DNA from: Microdochium bolleyi
Lineage: Eukaryota; Ascomycota; Sordariomycetes; Xylariales; Microdochiaceae
Direction: 5' to 3'
DNA: 64,000 nucleotides
Assembly: GCA_001566295.1 (NCBI GenBank)
Contig: KQ964258.1
Coordinates: forward strand, 248,001-312,000
The notes under the pieces: model-generated
The model's input: only the letters and a program-made list of their open reading frames with translations
What the model was told of the DNA's origin: nothing
Databases searched by the model: none
Program-made: the position numbers and the translations under genes
Shown here: piece after piece, positions 34,153 to 45,871 of the stretch
Position numbering within the stretch: the first letter of the stretch is position 1
How the letters are laid out: every line of letters starts with the position of its first letter

Positions 34153-36921
34153 TCAATCGTCGTCTCCCCACCATGGAACAGGAGATGTTGCAGAGACCGC
34201 AGAAGGACCACCGACGGCACTCAGCCTTGCCAGACTCTTCTTTGATCGATGGCCGTCCACCCCAGCAAGCGACTTGCTGGGTGGCAGTGGTAGCGGCGCC
34301 GATGGGGGTGGGCTTGGAGCTGGCCGAGTCTCCACGAAGACTTCGGTCTTGCCACCAGGCTCGGGGAAGTCATCAAAGTCAAAATCGTCCAAGTAAAGAT
34401 CATCGTCCTCGTCGTCGAACTCGCTCTCCGTCTCGGGCAGGTCGGCCAGCCGCGGCTGGGCTTGGATGAAAGTCTTGGGATTCACTGCTGCCGAGTCTGC
34501 TCGGGGCCGTCCAGACTCGTCCTTAGACAGGAATCCATGCTTGCTGAATGTAGTCCACCGTGTCGACTTGGTCCGGGTCCGGCGATTTTCCTCGGCCCAT
34601 TCATCGTCGCTTCGCCCGTCCACACTACCCATGAACTCGGTCAAATCTGGACTCGGCTCGGCGGCATCTATCGCGCCGACGCGACTGATTGGTCTGTCAA
34701 GGTAGAGTAGGACTCGCTCTTGTCGAGCTTTACTCGCTTTTCCGTTTGAGTTTCCGTTGGACGGACGGCCTTCTGGTGAGGATTCGAGTGATGCTGTGTT
34801 TCCTGCGCGAGACTCTTCTTCCTCCAGTACGCCCAGTGGCCTGCGCCCAAAGTCTGCAGTGGCTGGCTCTACAGCTTCAGCAGCATTGACAGACGACCTC
34901 CGCTGGGGGATCACGACGGATTGTTTCGGTGGAGACACAGTCGATGCCTCGGTCGCCCGTGAGCCCTTCTCCGTGGCGGAGCCAGATGAGAGACTGCTGG
35001 CCCTCATCTTTGCCCTTTTCTCGCGAAGCGCGGCCAACAGCATCTCCTCCTGGCGTGTCACAGCCATGAAACGGGCATTATTCTTCTCGCTCGAGTTGCT
35101 GGCGGCTGAATCGCGACGTACCGATTCGGGCGAGCGAAAGTAAAACTCGACACTATTCGGCGATAGGGGAGGTGTAGGCTGTTCAGAAGAACGAGAATCG
35201 CGGGCCCGGCCCTTTGGCTCTGGGTGCGCGAGCATCTGCTGGAAATCCGACAACGGCGCCCTTGCGTCGAATTCTTCTGTCGCAGCCTCCGCTGTTGATG
35301 CCAGCGGCCGTAGAGTAACAGTCTGTGCCTCATGGACTTGGCCCGGCGATTCGTCCTCGGACCCGACCGAGTGATTCGAGCGCTGTGCACTTTCTGAGGA
35401 TAGAGATGCTCCAGAAGAAGGTGAGACGGTACGAGCCGTGGGGCGCAGAGTGTTATTGGACCGAGGGCGAGACGCAGCGGTCCTGGAAGATGTCCGCGGG
35501 ATGTCAAGATAGTCTTTGATCAGCTTGATTTGTGCTGTATTGGGCACGCCCACACGGTCCTGGGTTGGTGAGTGACTTGTCTGGTCCATCGCAGCCAGGA
35601 GACCAAGATTGCGTTCCGCTTTTGGCGCTATCGTGTATGGTGACGGTGATGACCGTGGGGGCGAAACTTGAAGGTCCTCGTCCGAGTCAGAGTCGGAAAG
35701 CGACAGGACACTATTCTGCTGGCGGTCCAGACTCTGTATGCTTCGATCGGTCCGCGATGCTTTCGAAGTACGTGTTTGCCGACTTGACACACTCGCAGCG
35801 TAGTCCGTGACCGAACTAAGGGTTGAGTCCATGGGGTCTGTTGTGCCGGAGTCGCTGGTCAGATTCCGGGAGCGCGACGAGCTCTGGTCCGATGGCGAGC
35901 ATGGCTCTCGAATCAAGGGCTTTGACGCTGGCAAACTTGTCGAGGTGCGTGCTGTGTGGGGTCGATAAGCCGACTCAAAAGGATCAGCCTTGAGGAAATC
36001 TGGCACGTCCTCTTCTGTTGGTGACGGAGCGTTCCGAAAGGACATTTCTTCGTAGTGGTCGTAGAGCTGATGCAGGCCCGAAGCATCATGCAGAGGTCGA
36101 CGATGTGTGCTTGGGCTTGCTATGTTCAATGTTGGCTGCTGGCTTCGCCGAAACAGCTTGTTTGGGGTCCTCTGTGGCGCTGGTTCTGGTGTCGAACCAC
36201 CCCAGCCCGTCCTGAAGGACATCATCGATGGCGAACGCACGAGTGTGTGCCCGCCCCCGAAGTTTGGGCTGGCACTCTTTGCACCGGCGGAGCTGTCATG
36301 GCGCACTTTGCCGCGGAGGAGGTCCAGTTTGGAGGGCCGCTTCTTCTGCTCAGTGGTGGTTCCCTCTGAATGGAATTGGCCCAAGAAAGGCCCTTGAGCG
36401 ATGGCAGAATTCGAAGTCTGCTGGGACACCGACAAGGGCACGTGTGTCTTGTCATAATGGGTTCCGATTGTCGAGTTCGACTGTCGCCGGCGGAGGCTGG
36501 AGAGATCTGTGGCAGTATCTGCACCATAGTAATCGGCCCCGATTGTGGCTGCAGACCTCTGTGTACGGAGACCATGGCCGCCTGCGCTGTGCAAGTGACG
36601 CGGGACCACATCCGACTCTTCGTCCCAGCCTCTCCGGTCCATGTTGAGCCCGGGGACACTGTCGTACATCTCTGTGCGATATGTCATGTTGGTGCGGCCG
36701 CCCATGCTGCTTTCGGAGATTGATATGCTCATGGCACTTGTCGAATGCGCCTCCCAATCCTCATGGTCTTTTGACGGTCCATGGTAGTCAATGTTGATCT
36801 CGCCGGTGCCGAGAAGCCGTTGCGCCTTGCTTAGAGGCGCTGAAATCGTGCTCGGGGAGGCATCCTTGACCTTGCGCCCCGGTATGGGGAACATGAACTT
36901 GGACTTGCCCTTCTGCCCCAT
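34153..36921 (-). CDS. large intrinsically disordered fungal protein, 922 aa
   Basis: One uninterrupted frame from the ATG at 36921 (MGQKGKSKFMFPIPGRKVKD). The first 110 residues look conserved: a basic start, then LSKAQRLLGTGEINIDYHGP, a Ser/Ile stretch (STSAMSISISESSMGG) and RRGWDEESDVVP. Nearly everything after that is low-complexity Ser/Pro/Arg with many SP and RxxS sites, so heavy phosphorylation is likely. A short helical segment NNARFMAVTRQEEMLLAALR and following EKRAKMRASS is the only other ordered-looking part. It ends with an acidic patch (ESEFDDEDDDLYLDDFDFDD) and SPVPWWGDDD. It has no catalytic motif and no membrane segment. Such proteins in Sordariomycetes are annotated only as uncharacterised; a scaffold or polarity role would be a guess. 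Confidence 0.75.
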   Translation of the reverse strand: MGQKGKSKFMFPIPGRKVKDASPSTISAPLSKAQRLLGTGEINIDYHGPSKDHEDWEAHSTSAMSISISESSMGGRTNMTYRTEMYDSVPGLNMDRRGWDEESDVVPRHLHSAGGHGLRTQRSAATIGADYYGADTATDLSSLRRRQSNSTIGTHYDKTHVPLSVSQQTSNSAIAQGPFLGQFHSEGTTTEQKKRPSKLDLLRGKVRHDSSAGAKSASPNFGGGHTLVRSPSMMSFRTGWGGSTPEPAPQRTPNKLFRRSQQPTLNIASPSTHRRPLHDASGLHQLYDHYEEMSFRNAPSPTEEDVPDFLKADPFESAYRPHTARTSTSLPASKPLIREPCSPSDQSSSRSRNLTSDSGTTDPMDSTLSSVTDYAASVSSRQTRTSKASRTDRSIQSLDRQQNSVLSLSDSDSDEDLQVSPPRSSPSPYTIAPKAERNLGLLAAMDQTSHSPTQDRVGVPNTAQIKLIKDYLDIPRTSSRTAASRPRSNNTLRPTARTVSPSSGASLSSESAQRSNHSVGSEDESPGQVHEAQTVTLRPLASTAEAATEEFDARAPLSDFQQMLAHPEPKGRARDSRSSEQPTPPLSPNSVEFYFRSPESVRRDSAASNSSEKNNARFMAVTRQEEMLLAALREKRAKMRASSLSSGSATEKGSRATEASTVSPPKQSVVIPQRRSSVNAAEAVEPATADFGRRPLGVLEEEESRAGNTASLESSPEGRPSNGNSNGKASKARQERVLLYLDRPISRVGAIDAAEPSPDLTEFMGSVDGRSDDEWAEENRRTRTKSTRWTTFSKHGFLSKDESGRPRADSAAVNPKTFIQAQPRLADLPETESEFDDEDDDLYLDDFDFDDFPEPGGKTEVFVETRPAPSPPPSAPLPLPPSKSLAGVDGHRSKKSLARLSAVGGPSAVSATSPVPWWGDDD

Positions 36922-37847
36922 CTTGGTTGTTTGGGGCCAACGTTGCCGCTAGACATGCACTCGATTGACGTCTGGGGTTCCGCACGCATCTGGCATGTAG
37001 CGGACGTGGGAAGACTAGAGCTGCGAGGTCGAGGCAGCGCACAGGTCAAGGTCGGCGGGTCGTTTGGCGCGACGGGGGCGTGGTGGCAGCGTCTGTACAG
37101 AGGAGCCTCAGGAGCTCTGGGAGTTGTCACCGCCAAGAGAGGACTGGAGGACCGAGGACCGGTAGGGCCTGTGATGCTTTTGAAAAGGACTGGCGAGGGC
37201 GCGGGACGGCCGTGACACATGTCCAGGGGGTGCCGGCGTGGGAGAGGAGGTCGTGGGAGAAGCTGGCGAGGGTGCCGGGGATCTGGAAGAGTTGAGGAAG
37301 GTTGAGCCTGGGGAAGGGCGATCACCAAAAAGCCGAGAGGCAGGGCTAGCGTGGGCGACGGGGCCACCACGATGGACGATGGCACTACTGTGAGAGGCAG
37401 GTCCACTAGGCAATCTCCAGAGGAGGATTCCTAGCTTCGAACAGACAATAGTGCTGCGCTATTGCTCGCCCATCGAGCCTCGGACAGCAGGCTGGAAAGG
37501 AGACAAGGCAAGGGGCTGCCGGCGCGGTCGTACCCAATGTGACCGGCCTGGCTGCAGCAGCGGCAGATCCAGAAGGGCGGCGTTGCGGGTGACGATGTCG
37601 GGTCGCAGAGGGGCGTCGCAGGTGCTTCTCGCCGAGGGAACGTCGGTGAGGGGAGCCGTGGCAGCAACGGGTTGCTGTGCTTGGGACACTTTGGGTCTTG
37701 TAGGACGTACCTTAGGGTACTCAAGTTGCCACTGTAGGTAACAAGCCGCCCGAGTAAGGCAGGACCGGGACTCGCTGACCCCCATGATGGAGGAGGATCG
37801 CGAAAGGGCCCCCGTCCAGGGCCCATGTGGATTGCATGCATGCAGTC

Positions 37848-37868
37848 GGTGGTGGTGGTGGTGGTGGT
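37848..37868. repeat. (GGT)7 trinucleotide repeat
   Basis: Seven perfect GGT units in non-coding DNA. Confidence 0.85.
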
Positions 37869-39020
37869 GCCACCCGAACAGGCCCAGGGTGGGCATGGGC
37901 ACCTTGAGGCAGGTGGGGAAATGGCTCAGGGGCGAGGGGTCGTGGCAGGCGAGCAGGGGCCGCCGCGGTGCACTGCCGACCGTCTTCGTCTGCAAGGCAT
38001 GCCCTGGCGGACAGCCGTGCAGCTGTGCAACTCGTGCGGTGAGCCAAGCAGCCCAGAGCGCAATCTGCCATCCGTCAGTGAGCCCCAGATCCTCACAGGG
38101 GGGCCCTCTGCTCGACAGCTGCTCGCAATCACGAGCACAAAAGCAATAAGCCATGCTGCACGGCGGCGGATATGAAGCAATCAAACGTGGCACGGAGCAC
38201 CCAGCCCATTGCCCTCTCCCTCAGGTTATCGATATGGGAAGCTGCTGCCCTGCCAGGCCACGCAGAGCCAGCCGGTCCCCGACCTTGGCGTCTGAGTTTG
38301 GCCTTTTTTTTTTCTTCCTCTCCCTGCTGTCACAAGCCCAGCCCGCCAGCCGCGGCCGCGCCCGCAACTGGCTCGATCGTCGCCTCTCCATGTCCCAGCC
38401 AAGCAAAAACGGCTTGAGTCGGAAGAACCCAAAAACAGCGCCAGCCATGCCCTTTTCGACCCGCAATCCCGTGTCCGCTGGTCGCTCTCGCGTGGCGGCT
38501 GAGACAGTGGCCCTCTGCCGCTGGAGAACCCAGCCGAGACACTGTCAGCCAGGTGGCCTGAAGGTGCACAAGACACAGGGTGGCCCGGCGCCTTGGAGCA
38601 TGACTGGCGATATCCGTCATTGCATGGATCATGGCGCGACGAGCACGCGGCGGGTGCTCCGCCAGCATGGCCATCCGCACATTATCGACTCCACCGCTCC
38701 ACCACATCCTCTGCACTGGCCCTCGGCTCGCTCAGGTCCCTTGCGTCCGTCACCCACATGCTGGCTCGACTCCACCAAGACGTCTGTTCAAGAGATCCAG
38801 AATGCTATATCAGTGCCTGGCCAAACAATACAGCAAAACCAGACGACACACGCGAGACCCTGATGATTTTTTTCCTGTTGATATAGGCCCTAGCCGCCGT
38901 ATGACCCAGACCCGGCGCTTCTAGCTGGCCTCCTTGCGCGATTAGCTGACCTCCTTGCGGCTGGAGAGCGCCGACCTGAGTCGCGTTTTTGCACCAGCCA
39001 GCCGGCCACATCGGTTCAAC

Positions 39021-39048
39021 GTCGTACTCGGGTATTTTCGAGTACGAC
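39021..39048. repeat. perfect 10-bp inverted repeat with 8-nt loop
   Basis: Arms GTCGTACTCG and CGAGTACGAC are exact reverse complements around the loop GGTATTTT. There is no T-run after it and no gene close by, so a terminator role is unlikely. Confidence 0.85.
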
Positions 39049-41989
39049 CCCAGGGCATCTACCAACCCCCAACATTGACGTTGTTCCCCATCGATACTTT
39101 GATCAGCTCCATCACGTCGCATTGGCTTTCAGTCGGTTGGCCGGCCCAGTGGCGCTGTTGGGCAAGGCTTGTGTGAGTGCTGGAGTCCATATCCTCGAGA
39201 CTTTGACGCTAGGCAAGTCGAACCAGAGTCGAAGCTACGCTGAAGGTTCGGAGATCTTTCCATGGTCCCTAAGTCTACGAGCCGCCGAGCTTTCTTCAAA
39301 CATCGCGAATCCAAAATGGTGCCATGTCCTCAAAGTTACGGCCCCTGGAACCTTATCTTAAGCGGACTTCGGCATGCGAACCTACCTACCTTGAGGTAAG
39401 GGCGGGTCAATTGAGTGGAAGTTGCGGCGGCGAGCCTCCACGCAGCGTTGGCACCATCCAGGGCCGCGCTTTCGGCCGAAGCGAAACCGACTGCATGCAA
39501 CACACCTCAAGCGCCACAACTGCAGCAGAGACACCATAGTCAGGGAGCGCACGTCATTATGTGCGCCAATCTTCGACGGCGAAACAGCTGCAGAGCAGTC
39601 AGGTCTTGCCTCAATGCTATTCTTGCTGGTAATCTTGACATCTGCCCGCTCATTTCTTGATTCATTTATTTTAGCTCGGCCCAGTGGTTCGCCAGGGATC
39701 GACGGTGCTTTGACTCCGGTCACACGTCATTCGTCAAGCAGCGTGCGGCTGCGATACCCCCTGAAGGACAGCTCCAACTAGCAACGTGACGACGAAAGGA
39801 TGCGGCAGACTCGCAGACTCGGCTGAGCGAGCTGTGCACGTAGCCATGCAATAATTACAGAACTTCCCAACGGAGAATGTATCCGTCGTCCACCCAGGCG
39901 CCGTGCTGAAACTCTGTTTTGGCTGGAGGCCCAGCCGGCAGCAGGGATCCTCGGCTGGCCTGTCACAGAGAGAACTGGAGCTTAAAACCGAGCTTTGACC
40001 AATCGCGAGCTGCGCCGCCTTGGGATGCGAAACAGGTGATCAAGGATCTGGAGGACCGGGATCGCAGGTTCGTGCATTGCAGCCAGAACTGAAACGCGGA
40101 AGAGACGCGCCCTCGCTTCTTTCTGCGCCCGGTCCGAGTAGGAACAAAGTCTGCAATTGCGGATTAGTCGTGTGCCGCCCTGCCTGCCAGGAAATGTGCG
40201 CTTGTCGCTTGTTTGAGTTTGTGTGCAAACCGTCGTCTCCATCCGAACGCTGTGGAGTCCTCGGGGCCGGCGGCGGCCGGGGACCTGCATTCGTGGTCAC
40301 GATGCCAGTCAGCAATTTCGACGCACCCGCGTAAAGACGGAGCACACAGAACCGACGCGGGCCATCTGTCACCCGACGACATCTACAGTCACTAACTTGG
40401 TCGAAGCTCGTTTCAGTCACAAGGTCGTAGACATGAGGCATTTCGACGCACGCAATCTGCAAGTTACACACTAGCTACACCCACCAGACACCGACTGTCT
40501 CGCAAGAGATGGACGTTCTCATCGCCAGCCACACAAGAGGAACATGGCAGAAATAGATGTTGGCGCAGCCCGACAACCCACAACACACGAGACAAGCCCC
40601 GCTTGATCGGATCGGCAGTTGTTGATGTCTGCGTACCTCGCAAGGCGAGCTGGCCGGCAGATCGCCGTGCGCAGCAGGAACGTGGTGTAGACTTCGTCAC
40701 CATGAAACGAAACAGCCGCGTCATATGGCACCCTGTCGTTGGTATTCCTTGACATGGCGGTAACACCAACCTTACTCGCTCCATGCTTCCCAGACGATCG
40801 CTCCGAGTGTCTGCCGAGATGCCCATTGGGTGTCCGTCTCCCAATGATCCTTGCCGGTAGGTGTCGGGGAATTCTCTATTTCTTTTACTGTCCCCGTGAA
40901 GATCCCAGGGCCTCCTTAGTCATGCGTGTGTGGTCCCGCTCGCCCCAACGTTGCATTGAAGAAGGAAATGCTTTTTGAGAGAGACCTAGCCGAGTCAGCA
41001 TTCAGGGATCGTTGGCGACGGGACCACAGAAGAAAAATGTGGCGAAAAGAGGGCCATGCGCGCGCGCCAGCTGTCACGTTGTTCTATTCTGTAGGCTTCG
41101 GACATTTGACAGCAGGGATCCAGCAACCGGGGTTGGAGGAAAGTGAGATTGGCGGAGTGGTTTTTTCTGATATTGTGACATGTCACCTGCACCGCAGGCC
41201 TATTGCCAGGTCTGAGCACTCCGTCATGTGAGACCGCACTCGGTAATAACCAGTCGGCACATTCTCTTTTCGACGTATGAGGGATGCTGTCAGCTGAGAG
41301 TACTGTCGCAGTATTAATTATTGAGTGCGCGGCATCGACATGGTAGGATCATAAAGGACAGGTTCTCTTTTCTTTGCTTTTCACGCCGCCTCACTTCCGT
41401 CTGCCCGGATTCTGAACGCCAAAGAACTTCTCATTTGTACCCTTATCTAAGGGCGGTACGTTCTTTCTAGCTCTACTCTATATTTGGGTGAATGTCAGGC
41501 CCGGTATATTCTCCCCATGGCAGCCCCCACTCTCCCACCCTTGACTCGGGCCACAGAGTCCAGAAGAAAAAGATGCATGCTCCGGAGATATATGACGTAC
41601 GAACAGCCGTCTTCCTTGACCGAGAGGATCTGCCGACGACGTTTCGAGACGCGCGTAGGCGTGGAGTACAAAGCGTCCAGGGTTCATGGGCCCTGTGATC
41701 TGTGATCTGGGAGGAGTAAAGAAGATCCGCTATTTTGACAAGCGGTGTGATCGCTGGAACGGCGGTTGATGGGTTCTGGGCGGAGGACGGGGCGAATGGC
41801 AAACAGACCGAGAGGCAAGACCGCGAGAGGGAGGGGCAATATACCCCAGGTTATGGGGCCGGTATACCCGCGGCCGCTTTTCTGTCCTTCCCGACTGCCT
41901 GACGACCTGAAGGCCAGACAACCCGGGCGTCCAGGCTGCGTGTCAGGCGATATGGATCCAAGATGTGTGTGGGTGATTGGTGAGATCGG

Positions 41990-42012
41990 GTGTGTATGTG
42001 TGTGTGTGTGTG
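41990..42012. repeat. TG-rich dinucleotide run
   Basis: A GTGTGTATGTG-type microsatellite in non-coding DNA. Confidence 0.75.
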
Positions 42013-43869
42013 CGGGTCCAACGCGTGGTTCGGGGGTTGAGCCAAACATGTTTCAGTTCTTGGATCGCTTCCATCGGCTGGTTCATTCCGCCATGCCTAC
42101 CTAAATACCTTAAGGCTTTAGTGTTGGAGACTCCTATCGCGGGCTCCAGGCTCCTCGAAGTCTATGCAGACTTGAAAAGCAGGGAAATACTGCATTGTGG
42201 AAAGAGACTCGAGAGCACGGCCTGGAGTTGTCAGGGCCGAGAGATATTCCATCATGCTTCCCGTGCAAAGACAGATCCATCCTTGAAGCGTTTATAGTAA
42301 GTATACAGGAGAGTGACAGGTGACACACGTGCATGGCAATCCAGAGTTATACCACTCGTTATGCTCGTACCTTGGAACATCTGCATGTTTCCGACTTCCT
42401 GCACTCTCGGGACCTTGTCCCTGTCACTAGTCTAGCTAGTCCCCTAGGCTTAGTCTCAGGCCGGCTTGTCTCAACGTCAACGTCTGTGCGGTGGCGTATA
42501 GCGTGCGGGAGCGGATGGCAATCGGCATCAGCTACCTATGCCACTACTATGCACGGAGCCGTCTGGTGTCGGGAGTCTGAGCCGCCTCAAACGGGAATCT
42601 CGGTATACCTAGGTGCCAACTAGTGCGTGTGTCTGATCCACTTGAGCGCAGAGATATATCTCTATACTCTTGCGTGATGCAGATCTCCGTGCCACGCCTG
42701 AAACACTAGCTCTGTGGCGGTGAATGTGGTCGCCATCTATAAGCTCAATACATGAAAGAAAAAGGCTCCGGAGATGTGTCCGGCCGGCATACGATATGGT
42801 TGTGGGGCTGCCCTGCGGACGAGGAAGGAATGTGGCAGACGCCGCCTAGCTGAGTGGTCTCTCGCCTAGGGCAACATACTTGTCGAGCGGTCTTTATGTG
42901 ATTATGTGGGACAATGACATCACTTGGCCTCGAGAAATGTTGATGTATGAAAGTCACGAGTTAGCGGTCCTTCTTTTGAGGTTTGGGCTATACTGGTGGT
43001 GTGTTCTGCGAAAGAGTGCCTGGGGATGCTTTTGTGATTCACACTAAGATTGACGACACGAAGAATTTCACCAAAAAAGAGCTCAACATCATATGAATGT
43101 GGTTCGTCATGTTTTTATCATGTTTAACTATTATACTTCAGGTTAAGATCGTCCGAACCAGTTGCTCCAATTTGGATTGGATAATAAACCTAAACAAAAA
43201 TAAATTTTGTTTTTTGAAAAGACCTAGTTTGATAATTGATTCGCAAGTGATGGTGCTTGATGAAAAAAGTACATGACTTCATCCTCAAGCCTCCATATCA
43301 CCAAACAGACACGAGTCATTGGCGTCATTGGCTTTACACTTCTGGATGATCCATGGCTTGCCTGCCTCGCCCTATCTCATCTGCTTACCCGCCTAGACAA
43401 AGGTACCATGAAGAGTAAGGAAGAAGGAGAACTTGTTCAAGTCTTTCCATAAAATTCCAGGCCACAGGTCGCTTGTTGTAGCTTGGTGATTAGCGCTCTC
43501 ATGATTATTCTCCTCTTGCAACAACTCCGGATCCGCTGCCAAGCTGTGTTTTCACTCTAGTTTTGTGAAATGAGCAGCAAAGGAGGGGTATCTTACTGGC
43601 CCTATGTAAGGCTGAACATCGATTGTCTCTGTCGTACTTATAAATTCAGAGAATGAATAACAAGATAATGTGGCTCTTCTTCGCTGCCTGGGGGGCTTAT
43701 GACTACACCATGTCTGTGCTACCTGCCTTGCTGAGAGAGAAGCAGACAGCCAGCGATCTCAATGCAGAACCGGGGGCAAGAATCTGTTCAAAAACCCAGT
43801 TCATCCATGCCTCCAAAAATAAGTGCTCGGGGTAAGCCCCCTTTGCCCCTTTCCGGCCCGTCCTAGACC

Positions 43870-45871
43870 TCACTGCCGACCACCACCGCCGCCGCTGCTG
43901 CCAAAGATGCCGCCGTTGATCATCTTCCGCGCCTCCCGGTTCATGATCCGCACCATCTCGAGCCCCGCCGCCTCAGATACTTCCTGCCCGTCGCGCGACC
44001 GGGTGACAGGGAGGTCCTCGTTGAGGCTGTTGCGCAGGTGGCCGACGTGGTGCCGCTCGCAGGGCGCGGTGCTGAGCCACTCGAGCTCGAACGGGTCCGT
44101 GGCCTCCATACGAAGGTGCCGGTACCAGCTCGGCGGCGGGATCGAAGGGGACGGGAGGGAGCACATCCGTGCCTGTTGGACGTGGGTGAATGTCAGTTTG
44201 TGATATTACTTCGTGGAGTGTGGAAGGTATATTGCAACCAGTTTTGTGTGTGCGTGTGTATGTGTGTGAGAAAGTGAGAAGAAAAAATCGGAGTGACGCA
44301 CGTATCCGTAAAAAGGCCCCGTGTTGACGCCGAAGAAAAAGACGACATTGCTGCACACGCGGAAGGCATCAACGAAGACGGCCTCGTTGATCTTCTGCGT
44401 GGCCCAGACGCCCGTGTTCTGAGCCTGGTAGATGTTGGTGTAGTTGTACGATCGGAGGACGAAGAAGCGGGTTTCTAGTCATCTCGGGTAGCATGACGTG
44501 GCAGAGTTAGTATATGAACAGTAACACGAATGAGAGAGCTGTGAGAATGAAGTAGATGATCACTTGGTCCAGCGAGAGGAAGAGACGTGCAAACAAAATA
44601 GCTGATAGGACTATGAGGCAACCACATGCGACAACGAAAGCATGTCGAATCCGGAGTCTGGCGGCAGCGCTGCGGCTCCTGTAGAGTGGGTGGTTATGGG
44701 AGTAGAAGTGCTTACCACCAGACTGCCCCGCGTCGAAGTCCCTCGGGCTCATCAAGTTTTCGCGCTCCTTCTCCGGCTTGCGATCCTGCGGCTGGTTGAT
44801 CGTGAAGGGCTTCTTGATCGAGTGTTGGGTAGAATGATCGTGAGTCTCGGGTACGGGAGCATGGCCGCCGGAGTCGTCATGACTCGGAGATCCCTGATGC
44901 TCCTCCTTCTTCAGCTCAGGGAGAGCAGGCCGTGCCAGATCATAGCTGATACTGCTCTCGCGCCGTGATCTGTAGCTGCTCTCGGACTGACGACGACCTT
45001 CGGAGTACACAGAGCGCTCACGTTGACTAGACCGACGACGATCATCCGGGTATTCCGAACGCTCACGATGACTAGACCGGCGGGAGTTGCGCTGGTTTTG
45101 GATGCTGTAACGGCGCTTTGCGGGACTTCTGGATCGCGAGCTGTCTCGATGATGCTGGTGGCTCCCGCGGCGTCGGACCGTGTCGTGATGGTCGTCTTCC
45201 GAAGTAAGGCTCTCACGATACCGTGCAGTCCTCCTGCGCCGACCATTCTCGTGACGAGATGAAGTCCGGTGCGATCTCGATCGGGAGCTCGATTCATGGC
45301 CACTGCGGTGGCTGTGGCTGTCCCGTCTGCGGCTCCGGCCGCCGCCACGGTACGGATAATTGCGCTCTCTAGGTTTGTAGTTTGAGGATGCTGTTTCACG
45401 TGCGGCGTAGTGATGAGAGTCGACGGACCTGCGGGAGTGGACTCGACCCTCCTCGTAGTCGTCGAAGCGGTCGCGAGTTGCATAACGCCTCGGTGCGATG
45501 TTCTCCTGCTGCGCAACCTCGATCTCGGAGAGGATTTCCGTCGATGCGCCGGGGCTGTGAGGGGCTCGTGAGAAGTCTTGCTGTTGCTGCTCATGGTTTT
45601 GGCTCTGTGCCGCCCCATGGGCAGTATTACTGAGACCGGTGTTGCCGTGGTAGTTGTCCACACGCTGCAAGTCAGCGCGGGCGGCGTCGAGAGCGGCTTG
45701 TTGTCGGTCAAGAGCCTGGTGTGCGTGGAACGCCCGGCCGTGATGGGACTGCTCGAACCAGCCGGAGCCGGCGAGCCAGCGGTAGATATCGTGGGCGGTT
45801 GCTGGGTCCTGGATGAGATATCTCAGTGTGGTCAATGGGTCGGTGTCCTCGGCGACGGGGAAGCTGTCCAT
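43870..45871 (-). CDS. YTH-domain RNA reader with RS-rich N-terminus
   Basis: Three exons: 45871-44716, 44474-44302 and 44172-43870 (donors GTAAGC and GTGCGT); 543 aa. Residues 1-385 begin with a short ordered part (TLRYLIQDPATAHDIYRWLA) and then a long Arg/Ser/His/Glu-rich disordered region. The YTH domain runs from about 386 to 525: TRFFVLRSYNYTNIYQAQNT, then GVWATQKIN, FGVNTGPFYGYARM, LEWLSTAPC and LPVTRSRDGQEV. W409 (GVWATQ) and W475 (LEWLST) match the two conserved cage tryptophans that hold the methyl group of N6-methyladenosine in YTHDC1-type readers. The RxRDGQE motif also points to the DC1/Mmi1 side of the family rather than the DF side. Expected to be nuclear and to affect splicing or decay of methylated or meiotic transcripts. 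It ends in a Gly-rich tail. The second intron is rich in CA repeats. Confidence 0.9.

Larger units (their letters stand above)
36922..43869. other. 6.9 kb gene-poor region
   Basis: No frame that I can support as a gene on either strand. The first about 500 bases are probably the 5' UTR and promoter of the 36921 gene. Noted inside: a GGT run at 37848-37868; a near-duplicate of about 18 bp at 38921-38960; a perfect 10-bp hairpin at 39021-39048; a TG run near 41990-42012; and an A+T-rich stretch at about 43060-43260. The long frames between 37400 and 38900 are rich in Pro, Arg and Cys and look like products of GC bias. Confidence 0.5.

Noticed and set aside
37459..38193. 244-aa minus-strand frame upstream of the 36921 gene
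   Set aside because: Composition is erratic (Pro, Arg, Cys, His runs) with no domain; crosses the GGT repeat; typical of chance frames in GC-rich non-coding DNA.
38153..38863. 236-aa plus-strand frame
   Set aside because: Overlaps the previous frame on the other strand, includes a poly-Phe stretch from a T run, and no part resembles a conserved protein.
43653..43835. 60-aa plus-strand ORF after a TATA-like sequence
   Set aside because: Very short, no domain, lies in the 3' flank of the YTH gene; not better than chance.
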